Assembly: GCA_023213315.1 (NCBI GenBank)
Contig: JAKCPI010003147.1
Location: 1 to 64,000 of the forward strand
DNA from: Euborellia annulipes
Lineage: Eukaryota > Arthropoda > Insecta > Dermaptera > Anisolabididae
Length of the DNA stretch: 64,000 bases
Direction: 5' to 3'
Below, in pieces: positions 54,174-64,000 of the stretch. The position numbers and the translations under genes were made by a program. Every line of letters begins with the position of its first letter. Positions within the stretch are counted from its first letter, which is position 1. The notes under the pieces are model-generated. The model ran no database searches and was not told where the DNA came from. It was given only the letters and a program-made list of their open reading frames with translations.

Positions 54174-54963
54174 AGAGTTGGCAAGTTATTTACAGGTAAG
54201 AAAATTAATTAATCGGTTATTTACGCGCAAATAACTACCTTGTAAATAACTGTAAATAACCAACTCCCTAAAAAAAAAAACAGGTTAAAAGCTTTTATTT
54301 CATATTTTTTTGTGTTTTAAAGCATTGACGCTGTTGTTTTCTTTTTATCTAGTGAATTATATAATCAAAAAGTTAATAAAATAATTAAAAAATGAAATTC
54401 AAAAATTAAATATGGTAAGCAACCTACAACTGTCATTTCATTTGTGAATACCTTTATTATTTTCTTTAATTAATCAGATAATTAAATTCAGTTTGTTTTT
54501 TTTTTTAGAATACGGTCCGAAAAGTGGAATTTTGTCTGGCAATTCACCATTACTATATGAATCCTCAAGATTTAAAAAAAAAATCATAAAAAGTCATATT
54601 TGTTTTGGTTTCTCAAATATAACAAGAAAAATAGAAAAAGAAGAAAAAACTATACTCTTTAATTTTTATTTGATCCTAGAAGAAGCATTTGATATGGGTA
54701 ATAAAGAAAAAAAACAAAATTTGGATTAAAACATTTTAAAAGCATCTCATCTTATTTTTGAATACAAAATTATCCAAAAAAAAGAAATAGAAAATGTCAA
54801 ATCAATAAGTATGAATATACTTCATCTTGTTTTTGTTTCAATTTTATTTGAGTTTCATTTCTCGAGGAGTTTGCGCATGCGCACCCGAGTTATTTACATT
54901 TAATTGCAGTTATTTACAAGATTTTTGTAAATAACTACAAAATCTTGTAAATAATCCAACTCT
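54174..54963. mobile_element. 790 bp element with TTATTTACA subterminal repeats
   Basis: The left end AGAGTTGGCAAGTTATTTAC and right end CTTGTAAATAATCCAACTCT are inverted. Both ends have three to four TTATTTAC or GTAAATAA units, in both directions. The flanks can be read as a TTAA duplication inside a G-module (AATTC-TTAA | TTAA-TTAAAC), but the left end then has two extra bases. The 78-codon frame inside (54493-54729) is low-complexity and not called. Confidence 0.6.
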
Positions 54964-55100
54964 TAATTAAACATTGAAATTAAGAGGTGAGTTAACCTCT
55001 CTCTCTCTCTCTCTCATGGTATCAATAAATCAAAGAGATGTAGATCGTATATAAATATATATATAGGCCTATATATAATCTCATACAATAACTAACCTCT
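54964..55100 (+). repeat. G-module interrupted by a transposon
   Basis: TTAATTAAACATTGAAATTA, GAGGTGAGTTAACCTC, (CT)n, CAAAGAGATGTAGATCGTAT at 55031 and TATATATATATAGG. Its first part (AATTTAATTATCGAATAATA) lies at 54141, left of the inserted element. Confidence 0.65.
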
Positions 55101-55196
55101 TTCAAAATTAAAATCAAACAATTATCCCGAGCCCTAAACAAATAAATTATTTTGAAATCTCTCCGTTAGAATATTACCATATAAAAACAAATAGAT

Positions 55197-55222
55197 GGGG
55201 AGGGGAGGGGGTGGGGGAGGGG
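55197..55222. repeat. G-quadruplex-prone tract
   Basis: Five runs of four or more G separated by single A or T. Confidence 0.7.
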
Positions 55223-55794
55223 CGTGGAGGCCAATAGGTGAGTGTCTAACCTCAAAACCGCAAATTAAATCAGTTAGAAAACCACAAAATGAAACTTCTT
55301 AATTAAAACAAGATTTAATCGCAGTTTTTTTTTCCTATCTATTAAATGCATCAGGGATTTTTTTTTCTTTTTTTGTTGTACTGAAATCTTATTTTGATTA
55401 TTTAACAAACAACAATGTCAATAAAACGTTTTTATTCGTCACAATTAAAATTAATTTTATTTTATTTTTTAAATGATAATTTAAAAAAAAAGAAGACATT
55501 TAAATTTAAATAAATAAATAAATAAATATACCGCATTTCATTTCATTCTTACTTTTCTTTGTTGATATTATTATTATTAATAATGCAATTACACATCTCA
55601 TATATCATCTCTCTTTTAGAGGGTTTATCATCATCGTTTTTTATGACGCCGCATTGCGTCAAAACAAGAGATACTCCGTTTAACTTGAATAAATTAATAA
55701 ATAACTTTTCATCTTCACCAAACTAAATGAATAAATGAAAGAAAGTCAAAAAATTCATTCATAACAAACATTTATAAATATGTTTTGTTGTCAA

Positions 55795-55855
55795 TTTGAC
55801 TTGAGTAGTCTCTAAAGAGAGACGCCATATTTATATACATTCTACATCCCTTTGA
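55795..55855 (-). repeat. B-repeat start joined to G-module/YY1 core
   Basis: CAATTTGACTTGAGTAGTCT, AAAGAGAGACGCCATATTTA, TATACATTCTACATCCC. Confidence 0.65.
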
Positions 55856-56423
55856 AAATTTCATTTTTTTAAATTGGCTAAAGCAGCAGAATAATAAATG
55901 AAACATTTTCTTTCTTTTTTTTAACTATCACACAGAATAATGAAAGCTTTTATTATTATTATTATTTTAGTGTGTTTAATGGACGTGAACGTTTTTTTTT
56001 TTATTTTAAACGAAGCAATTGCGTGAGAGAAGAAGATCTTATTCTATATTGACTTTCTTCTCTTCCTTTTACTCCCCAGGGAGGGAAGGGAGAATTTATT
56101 AATGTCCAGGGATTCTCTAAAAACAATCGCTTGCAATTTATTTACCATTTAAAGGTCAACTCATTTATTTATTTATTTTCTTCCCTTTTTGCCACCAAAG
56201 AATACTTTTAGTCCCTTTTCATTTGACGTATAAAAAAATGGAAAATTTCTTCTAAATTCTCACTTTGAAGAGAAATTTAAAATTTTGTGAAGATTTTGAT
56301 TTTAATTGGCATTTTCTGTTGCTCTACATCGATATGTGAATAGGAAGTATTAACATACTAAGCTATATTCCTATTTTTAAATGGAAGATTAAATTCGAAA
56401 CAATTTCAGGTTAAATTTTTAGG

Positions 56424-56490
56424 CTATGTTTACAAGATGGCGGATTTTTTACTACTTGATTCAAAACATTCCGCCATCTTAAAGTATAAC
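56424..56490. repeat. Hairpin with GATGGCGG arms
   Basis: ACAAGATGGCGGATTTTTTA, CTACTTGATTCAAAAC, ATTCCGCCATCTTAAAG. The arms pair over AGATGGCGGA / TCCGCCATCT. Confidence 0.65.
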
Positions 56491-57269
56491 CTATAAATAA
56501 ACATATTTCCCTTTACATAAACGCAGAAATAGCTTATATCTACAAAATCATTTTTAAATAAGACAAATTATTAAATTATTAGACTCAGATGACGCAAGAA
56601 ATTAATTATCAAATTTTATCAATAAATTCAATTTAATTTTTGGATTTTTTTGAAGAAAAGAAGAATAAATATCTTGTTTGATTAGCTTAGGTGATTAGCA
56701 ACCGAAACGTTATAAAAACGAAATTTATTTTAAAAAAATCATTTGTTGATTGCATTAAAATTAATTGAAGTGGATATTAAAAAAGAAAAAGAGTTTCAAT
56801 TCATTCATGTCTTATTTTCAAAGAGGAGTAAAATAAAAATAAAAATGGCGTCTATTTATTTAAAAAGAAAAAGCATGACGTCACGGATCCTCTTCCCCTC
56901 CACCCAATCAAAACTCGAAATGACGCCACTAAGTATAAAGTTAATCGTCTGGGCGTTTGATAAAAAATAATCGGAGCAATTTTGTTGATGGTGGGCGCGC
57001 TCTTGTTGTCTTGTTTGTTCTTAGAAAACAACTCCTAAAAACTAATAGCTCTAAAAAATGGATATCCCATTAAATAATATTTTAATATTAAGAAAAAATT
57101 AATAATTCTCAAATAATAAAATAGTAATTAATATAAAATATTTTATATAGTTAAAAACCCCCATTTTGGGGTATTTTAGATTAGACGGGTCTTAGGGTCT
57201 AAGAGATTTTAAATTTTTTTTTAAATTTCGTGGATTTCGATGTGTTATTTTAAAATATCATCAAAAGAT

Positions 57270-57345
57270 TTAAATTTAGTTGCTAATTTGACTTGGGTAT
57301 TGACTAAAGAGAGACGCCATCTTTATATACATTCTACATCCCTTT
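57270..57345 (-). repeat. B-repeat start joined to G-module/YY1 core
   Basis: TTGCTAATTTGACTTGGGTA, AAAGAGAGACGCCATCTTTA, TATACATTCTACATCCC. Very close to the copy at 55.8 kb. Confidence 0.65.
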
Positions 57346-57388
57346 GAAACATTTTTTTTTTTTTAATTTTTTAAATGAATTAATTTAA

Positions 57389-57418
57389 TTTTTTTTCTCT
57401 TTTTATTTCAGGTGAGTT
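57389..57418 (+). other. Candidate recursive splice site 2
   Basis: TTTTTTTTCTCTTTTTATTT, then CAG|GTGAGTTCG, junction at 57411/57412. It has the same form as the site at 46.378 kb and the same strand. Together they would split the proposed intron into steps of about 28 and 11 kb. Confidence 0.5.
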
Positions 57419-58014
57419 CGTTTTTTGACATCTCCTGATGAACATCAACATTTGTCGTAAGATTATTTATTAATTGTTTTTGTAACTTGCGTCCATATAA
57501 CCTTAACAAAACCGAATTCAAAAACTTTTTTTTAACACAAACAAAATGCTTACGTCATTAACGCCATGTTTTTTTTTTCTTTTTTCTCTCTCGCCTATGG
57601 AATGATTGATTTTCATTTTTATTGAAATTGTTATTTATTAAAACCAAATGAATTTTCCAACCTCCATTGGTTTTTGACATTTTATTTTAAATGAATGAAT
57701 GACACTTAATCAAAGACACGCCCCTTGGGAGTTGATTTTTTTTTAATTCAAAAGGGAATATATTAAATTTGTAAACGTAAATAGAATACTGAAATAAACG
57801 TTTTTTTTTTTTCGTTTCTATCTAATAAAAGGAAATTTTAAAAATTAATTCAGATTTTATGTGATAGAAAAGTTAATTTTTTATGATTTTCTGAAATTTT
57901 ATATTTCATTTCTTTAATTACAGATAGATAAAATGTATGTTTTAGATTTAATACAAACAAACATTCAAATTTAATAATTACCAAAAATATTCTAATAAAA
58001 TGATTCAATTTAGT

Positions 58015-58095
58015 TTCCAATTTGGCTTGAGTAGTGTGTATATAAAGATGGCGTCTCTCTTGGACGCCATCTTTATATACATTCTACATCTCTTT
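58015..58095. repeat. G-module/YY1 hairpin
   Basis: TGTATATAAAGATGGCGTC and its inverted copy GACGCCATCTTTATATACA are separated by only 6 bp, followed by TTCTACATCTC. A near-perfect short foldback. Confidence 0.75.
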
Positions 58096-58734
58096 GAAAC
58101 AAGGAAAAATCTTCTTTTTTTTTGTCTCTTTTTACATTACCCTTATAGTATTTTAGTTTTTTGTCAATAATTTCATTATTTATTTATATTTTTGAGAAAA
58201 ATTAAATTTAGTTAGATCAAAAAACCAACAGTTTTTGAATTAAAGAGAAAAGGAGAAAGTATTTACATTTTAGTGACACGAAAGGGGGGACTCCTATTAA
58301 GATTAAAGGCAAAAGGCAAGAGGGGGCTATTGAATGCAATTTTTAGATCTCTCTCTCTCTCTCTCTCTCTCTCTAAAGGATAAAAAAAGGCAATTCAGAG
58401 AGTGAGTCTCTTGCTATCAGTCAGTCAGCCAGTCATTCACGTTGAACGTTCAACGTTGAGCAACAACAGAGAGAGAGAGAGAGAGAGATAAGCTCTTAAA
58501 AGCAAAAAAAAAGAGAGAGAAAATGTTGTAAGAGCCACCGCATTGCGACTCTTCAGGGTTTGTTTAGGGTTTTTATTTATAAATACTCTAAATGGCATCA
58601 CTGATTGATTGATTGATTGATTTCTTTTATTTCTCAAATATCTTAAAACAAAATTCTCAATTTTTAAAATTAAATAATTTATATTATTTTTTCTATATGG
58701 AGGATTCAATTCTCTAAATTTAATTACTAATTTC

Positions 58735-58785
58735 ACACTAAAGAGACGCCATTTTTATATACATTCTACATCTCTTTGAATTCAT
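58735..58785 (-). repeat. G-module/YY1 fusion copy
   Basis: AAAGAGACGCCATTTTTATA, TACATTCTACATCTCTTTG. Confidence 0.6.
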
Positions 58786-59594
58786 TTAAATGATTTCATT
58801 TATTTTCAATTAAATTTAATTGGACAATTTAATTACATTGGACCCAAAATGGCGGCTGCGAATCCTCAAATGACAGAACACTAGCGCCATCACAATTTCT
58901 TGCCAAAATTGTAATTTATCGTAATTAATAAGACATTTTTGTGTCATTAATTTTTAAATTAATATTTTCAAATTCTCAACTTTCAAAAGAAAATATTTTA
59001 AAAGGAATTTAAAGGAGAAAAGAGAAAAGAAATAATAAATTTCCCTCCCCGTCTGATATGAAATATGGATGGACCTTGTGCAACTTTTTCCCTCCTCAAA
59101 CTCACAATAGGAGCCTAATTCTTTTTTTTTCTCTCAATCGGTCGATGATGGCCCAAAAAAAAGAATTATATTAAGATAAATAAACTTTCGAAGACATTCT
59201 TTCTTAAGATTTCTTCTTTTTTTTTATAATATGATTAAATGGATGATTTATGAGAGACAAACCCGGAAAAAAAAATTCTAAAAAAATAAATCATTTTCTT
59301 TTTTTCATATTAGAAACGTTTTAATTTAAATGAGAAATTTATTTTATTTTTATTTTTTGTTATTTTGTTGGTAAAAAGATCTTTTTCTCAAACTCTGTTA
59401 ACATAGCAAAGCAAAGTTTGCCCTTAAAGTATTAATTAAATTCAAGATCATTGCCAACTTAACTGACATCTGAGAGAAAAATTTATTTTCTCTTTTTTAG
59501 TATTCTTTTCATTTTTTTTTTTTTTATTTATTTGATTAAAAATAAAATCTTTGCTGTATTTATAAAGTAATAATTCATTTTAAAAATAAAGAAG

Positions 59595-59660
59595 AGATTA
59601 TTAATTTATATACGATCTACATCTCCTAGTTTCTGGTCAACAAAGCGAAGTTAGCTTACA
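59595..59660 (-). repeat. G-module copy
   Basis: TTTATATACGATCTACATCT at 59603, then CCTAGTTTC. A second, decayed core (GTACATCTCTTAG) follows an (AT)n run at 59703-59750. Confidence 0.55.
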
Positions 59661-59936
59661 AATAATTATATTATTATTATATACAGTATATTATATTTAT
59701 ATTATAATTATATATATATATATATATACATTTATTTGTACATCTCTTAGTTTCAATGTCGAAATAAGAAATAAAATAATTAAATATTATTCTAATACAT
59801 GTATAGAAATAAATGAAATTTCAATTATTATTTAATTAAAAGGAAAATATTTTTATTTGATTGAATTAAATATCGTTGCAAACTTCAAAGACGTGATGTG
59901 ATTAAACCATTCTATTTTACAAATATTTTTATTTTC

Positions 59937-60260
59937 CTTGGTCATTTGGGTTATTTATTTATTTTTTTAATATAATAAATAAGCTTTACATTTAAAAATA
60001 AAAATAAAATAATTTTTATCTTTTGGGCATCGAAGGTCATACACCACATTAACTTACATAGTATTAACGATAAACTTTATTATTCCTTCATTTATATTTT
60101 AATCAATAAATTAAAATTTCTCCACAAAGTTTCAGATAATAAAATGGGATATTATCTAATTTAATATTTTAAAATAAATGAGAGATCTTCTAACCTAGGG
60201 GATGTAGAATATATACAAAGATGGCGACTCAAGTGAAATTAGCAATTAAATCGAGACAGT
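59937..60260 (+). repeat. Duplicated block D3, copy 1
   Basis: CATTTGGGTTATTTATTTAT, TTTGGGCATCGAAGGTCATA, ATTAACTTACATAGTATTAA, AGAGATCTTCTAACCTAGGG, then GATGTAGAATATATACAAAG and ATGGCGACTCAAGTGAAATT. Same order at 62.51-62.82 kb, same strand. Confidence 0.75.
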
Positions 60261-60264
60261 TAAT

Positions 60265-61875
60265 TTGTAACCTTTTTGTATTTTTATCTTATTAAATGAA
60301 AAAATTCAATTATTTAAATGTTCCATAATAAAAAAAAATGGAAATTAGTCATAAAATACAAATTTCTTTTGATGACTAATCAAACGTGTAAAATTTTATA
60401 ATAACGGGTTGTTGAAAATTCCTAATGAATTATTTGAGAGCGAAGAGGGGAACGAAATCAGAAAATGGAATCTCTGAAGGGTGAAGGGCGCAACAAACAG
60501 CTGCCATCACGTGACGTGACGACCACTAATTAAGATCCCCACCTCAAATAGCGATTTATTTATGTAAACGTCCTTTTCATTAGCCTCTGGGGTGTCCGAC
60601 CGAAAAGTAACGGAGGGGACGGGAAGGCATCTCCCCTCCCCCTCCCCTCCCTCCTGCTACTTGCTGGTTAAACAACAAATTATGTCGTGATTTAAAAAAA
60701 AAAAAAAATTAAATAGCGAGGAGATTATTATCATATAAGAGAGAAATATAATTAGGCTAAATGACAAATTAAAAATTTTATGGCATGTGAAATTAGCAAC
60801 AAACAATTTAGTCTTAAATGTACGCCATTTTATTTTTTTTTATAACCTATAAATTTAAGAATTTTTTTTTATCAATTTGAATGTAGTATAACAAAAATCT
60901 TGTTTTTTATGGGCTATTTATAATAATAAAAAAATTTTCAAAAAATCTGGTATTGCATAAAGAATAAATAGACGAAAATATTTTATTTTTTTTTTTTTTT
61001 TAAAAAAAAAAAATGATATCCGCCATTTTTTATTTTTAAATGAATCGTTCGTAGTAGTAGTAGTAGTAGTAATTTTCTTGGCCTCCAACCGTTGGTAATT
61101 TAGCCACAAATTTCACAATGAATCGTTCATTTAATAAATGTGAAATTAGCAACAAATTGTTTTGTTTACATACATCGCCATTATTTTTCCTAACCTTAAA
61201 TGATAAAAATAATTCACAATCAAATAAAAGAAGAAGAATTTGATTAAATGAATGAATGGCTCTGGCGTGTTATTAAATTACCCTAAGTGAATAAATGAGT
61301 GAGTGAGTGAGTGAGTAATAGTGAGTGACAAGATTTCATATGTGTGAGTGAGTGAGAGAACAAAATCTCTCTCTCTCGCTCCCTCCCTCGTTTTGTCCAG
61401 TCCAGGAACAACAAAAAATAAAAGAGGAGCTCTTCTCTAATTGCTCTTGTTGTAATTAACAAAAATGTTATTACGCATTTCGGTAGATTAAATGCGAGTG
61501 ACGCACACGATACAATTACGGAGAGGGCGCTTTTATTTTCCCTCCCCATTGCCACTTACAACTCGCATTTCTAATTAAATAATTCAACAATTTTAATCGA
61601 ATTCCCCCCCCCCCCCCTCTTCTCTAAGAAGTGAGCTCTAAAACATTGTTTTTGTTGTTGTTGTTGTTCTACGAGAGAAATAAATACTAGCTTTCTTAAT
61701 TAACAAAGATTGTTCCTTTTTTTTGTGCTAATGAATTTATTTAAAAATAAAATAGATCTTAATTGTTGTTTATTATTTAAGAATAAATGAGATTTTGCAA
61801 TTTTGTTTTAAATAAATCTCCGCATTTTATTAATTTAGATTTTAATTCTGAAATTTGTTTAATTTAAATTTGAAC
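60265..61875. other. AT-rich gap
   Basis: No gene seen. Two decayed B-repeat-like pieces (GTGAAATTAGCAACAAAC... with CGCCAT) lie at 60787 and 61139; (GTA)n at 61050-61069, (GAGT)n at 61296-61317, C14 at 61604-61617. Confidence 0.45.
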
Positions 61876-61877
61876 TG

Positions 61878-61990
61878 AGGTTATTATATATACGTATATA
61901 CGATCTACATCTCCTATTTTTATTGCAATAAACAGAGAGGTTAACTGATCTCTTCTTTTTAACGGTTTAATATCTAATTAATTAATTATG
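61878..61990 (-). repeat. G-module copy
   Basis: ATATACGATCTACATCTCCT at 61895, GAGAGGTTAACTGATC and TTTAATATCTAATTAATTAA on the other side. Confidence 0.65.
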
Positions 61991-62512
61991 AAAATTATTA
62001 GATATAAATTATTATTCGATAAATTAAATTTTAATATTTTTACACTTCTTGAAAAAGCCTTTAATTGGGAAAAGTATTTCAAATAGAAAATGTAATAAAA
62101 CCATTCGTTCTCTTTCTCTCTCTGTTTCGTAATTATCTTGAAAAAAGAGACAAAGAATGAGAAGAGTGTAAACTAACCTACACACAAATGTCCTTAATTT
62201 ACAATAAATTTTGCTTTTTTTTTGTTTGTTTGTTTGTCCTTCCACCAATTAAGAAAAAGAAAAAGAAAATCAAGAAAGTGAACATAGCTCTTCTAAACTG
62301 ATTTAAATTAATTTATTTTTACCACTAATTAATTATTTATTTTGAAATAATTAAAATTAAAAATATAAATTTAATTGTCTCATTGATAAATTCATTTGCA
62401 GCTAATTAATTTAAATAAAAATTTATTCTTAAAATAATTAAAATATAAATTTAATTTTTTAATTGAAAGAGACGCCATCTTTATACATATTCTATTGTAC
62501 AAAAATGTTTAT

Positions 62513-62818
62513 TTTTCTTAGCCATTAGGATTATTTATTTTTATTTTTTAAATAAATAACAAATAATAATAAAAATTTTATCCTTTTGGTACCTAAGGTC
62601 ATACAATATATTAACTTACATAGTATTAACGTTAAACTTTATTATTCATTCACATATATAGGCTATTTAAATCATTAAATTAAAATTTGTCCATAAGTTT
62701 CAAATAATAAAATAATAATAGAATATTATCTAATTTTTAAAATTAATGAGAGATCCTCTAACCTAGGAGATGTAGAATATATATAAAGATGGCGACACAA
62801 GTGAAATTAGCAATTAAA
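62513..62818 (+). repeat. Duplicated block D3, copy 2
   Basis: Same order of phrases as 59937-60260 (ATTAACTTACATAGTATTAA, AGATCCTCTAACCTAGGAGA, GATGTAGAATATATATAAAG, ATGGCGACACAAGTGAAATT), with small indels. Confidence 0.75.
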
Positions 62819-62870
62819 TATTTAATTGCTAATTTCACTTGTGTCGCCATCTTTGTATATATTCTACATA
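62766..62870. repeat. Near-perfect 100 bp G/YY1 hairpin
   Basis: TGTAGAATATATATAAAGAT, GGCGACACAAGTGAAATTAG, CAATTAAATA and then the inverted copy ending ATATATTCTACA. Only one or two positions fail to pair over ~48 bp, with almost no loop. It looks like a recent, complete palindromic unit. Confidence 0.85.
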
Positions 62871-64000
62871 TTATTATATTATCTATATATTCTAAATATT
62901 GTTTTTAAATGGAAAAATTCAATTATTTAAATATTCCATAATAATAAAAAAAAAAAAAACAAATGGAAATTAGTCTAGATTTATTTCTATTTCAAATCAA
63001 ATTTCTATTATATAAGAGACAAGGATGAAAAAGAATTTTCTCTTTAAACGCGCATCCAGATTGTTATATTCTTTGCCTATGAATTGACTCATTATGTATT
63101 ATTGAAAGAATTTTATAAGAAATCTCACTCTAATAATAACCTTCCAGTTAATAGCCAACCAACAACGAAGAGAGAGGACTCAAGTGTTTTCCACACGATA
63201 ATCAGAGAATCGATTTATTAATAGACCCTTTAAAAAAAAAAAGCGGAGGGGCGACGGGGGAGGGGGGAGGGGAGCTAAACATAAGGCGGGACTAACAACA
63301 GCAAGTGCAGAGCTATAATAATCACAAGAAGGAGATAAAAATCTTAAAATTGAACTCAAACACTAACACTAAATGGAGAAGAACGCGTGTTGTCTGTGCG
63401 CTAACGAGCAAAACAGACAGACAGACAGAGAGAAAAGGAGGAGCTGTCAGTAAATGGAACAAACTCTTCTCTTGACGTTTACATTTCGGTTTTTTTTTTT
63501 GTGTTGTCTATGTGTAATATGATCAATATTCTTTCTTTTTTTATTATTATTAATACAAACTCAAAAATAATATTATAAATAGTTGCTGAATCTATCAATA
63601 GATGGCTCTGTAAATGAACTATTCTTTAATAGTTATGAAAATGGAGAAAAAAGAAAGAAAGTAAAAGAAGCCATTTTTTTTTACTTCATTTCATTTCCAG
63701 TTCATGTATTAAAGTCTCCAACAATAAACTTTTCTTTTTTATTAAATAACTTGAAAACTATTTAAGTTTTTTGCTTTGAATAAAACAAAATTAATGCAAA
63801 TTAACTTTTATTTTCGCTTTTTTGAGAAAAATACTGAGAGATGTTCATTTAAAAGTCTAAAGTCTTTTATTTAAATTTGTAAATCTGAGGCTAAAATAAA
63901 GAAACAATACGCACTTTATATCCATTTAAAAAATGGATTGTGATCTAGAAAGTAGAAAGATCAAAAATTGATATAAAAAAATTGGATCCAGATTCCAAAT
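62870..64000. other. AT-rich gap
   Basis: G-rich tract at 63247-63273, (CAGA)n at 63413-63429. No gene seen. Confidence 0.4.

Noticed and set aside
54174..54200. Recursive splice site TTTACAG|GTAAGA
   Set aside because: It is the terminal inverted repeat of a transposon and has no polypyrimidine tract.
56690..56720. Hammerhead-like AACCGAAACGTTATAAAAACG
   Set aside because: GAAACGT is present but the upstream CTGANGA is not (GGTGATTAG instead).

Overview
The window looks like non-coding DNA from an AT-rich invertebrate nuclear genome; I cannot name the species. The signs are A/T homopolymers and microsatellites everywhere, tRNA-derived SINEs, hAT, PIF/Harbinger and TTAA-type MITEs, LINE relics, foldback elements, and no dense open reading frames. 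I see no bacterial operon, rRNA gene, CRISPR array or intact long protein gene. Base composition is the same on both sides of almost every feature.

Layout. 0-3.2 kb: a foldback, a LINE C-terminus-like relic, a SINE and a second foldback. 3.2-9 kb: AT-rich filler with simple repeats and several copies of a short module I call the G-module, core GATGTAGATCGTATATA. 9-17.6 kb: copies of a ~670 bp mobile repeat (A-repeat, hairpin head starting AAATCTGGTGTGAC), one nested inside another, plus an RTE-like LINE 3' relic, a 500 bp foldback and a hAT MITE. 17.8-18.1 kb: the only convincing candidate for a host gene part, a short first coding exon (starting MEMIFGKYQLELRIDK) with a GTGAGT donor. 18.5-19.5 kb: a 936 bp element with 41 bp terminal inverted repeats. 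20-22 kb: a 2 kb palindrome. 23-31 kb: diverged duplicated blocks and SINEs. 33-33.8 kb: a TTAA-flanked element. 36-37.8 kb: more A-repeats and a tRNA-like inverted repeat. 40-41.3 kb: a SINE and two back-to-back foldbacks carrying hammerhead-like motifs. 42.5-45 kb: two hAT MITEs around a long Harbinger-type foldback. 46-64 kb: mainly G-modules, many fused to an AAGATGGCG (YY1/Pho-like) motif.

How it may fit together. If the 18.07 kb exon is real, everything to its right is one long first intron on the + strand. Two sites at 46.378 and 57.412 kb have the form polypyrimidine-TTTCAG|GTGAGTT, a 3' splice site immediately followed by a 5' splice site that repeats the donor of the exon. They are on the same strand and match the known form of recursive-splicing (zero-length exon) sites.

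The second notable signal is a set of foldback elements whose two arms carry opposed motifs of the form GTC-CTGANGA-stem-GAAACGTC-GAC. Stem sequence differs between elements, but a 6 bp stem and 5 nt loop are kept. This resembles the minimal hammerhead ribozymes of Penelope-like elements, with one non-canonical extra base. The third is the dispersal of about 42 TATA-like G-modules, roughly 11 of the later ones joined to a YY1/Pho-like motif.

All calls were made by eye, without alignment or database search. Boundaries without target-site duplications are approximate.
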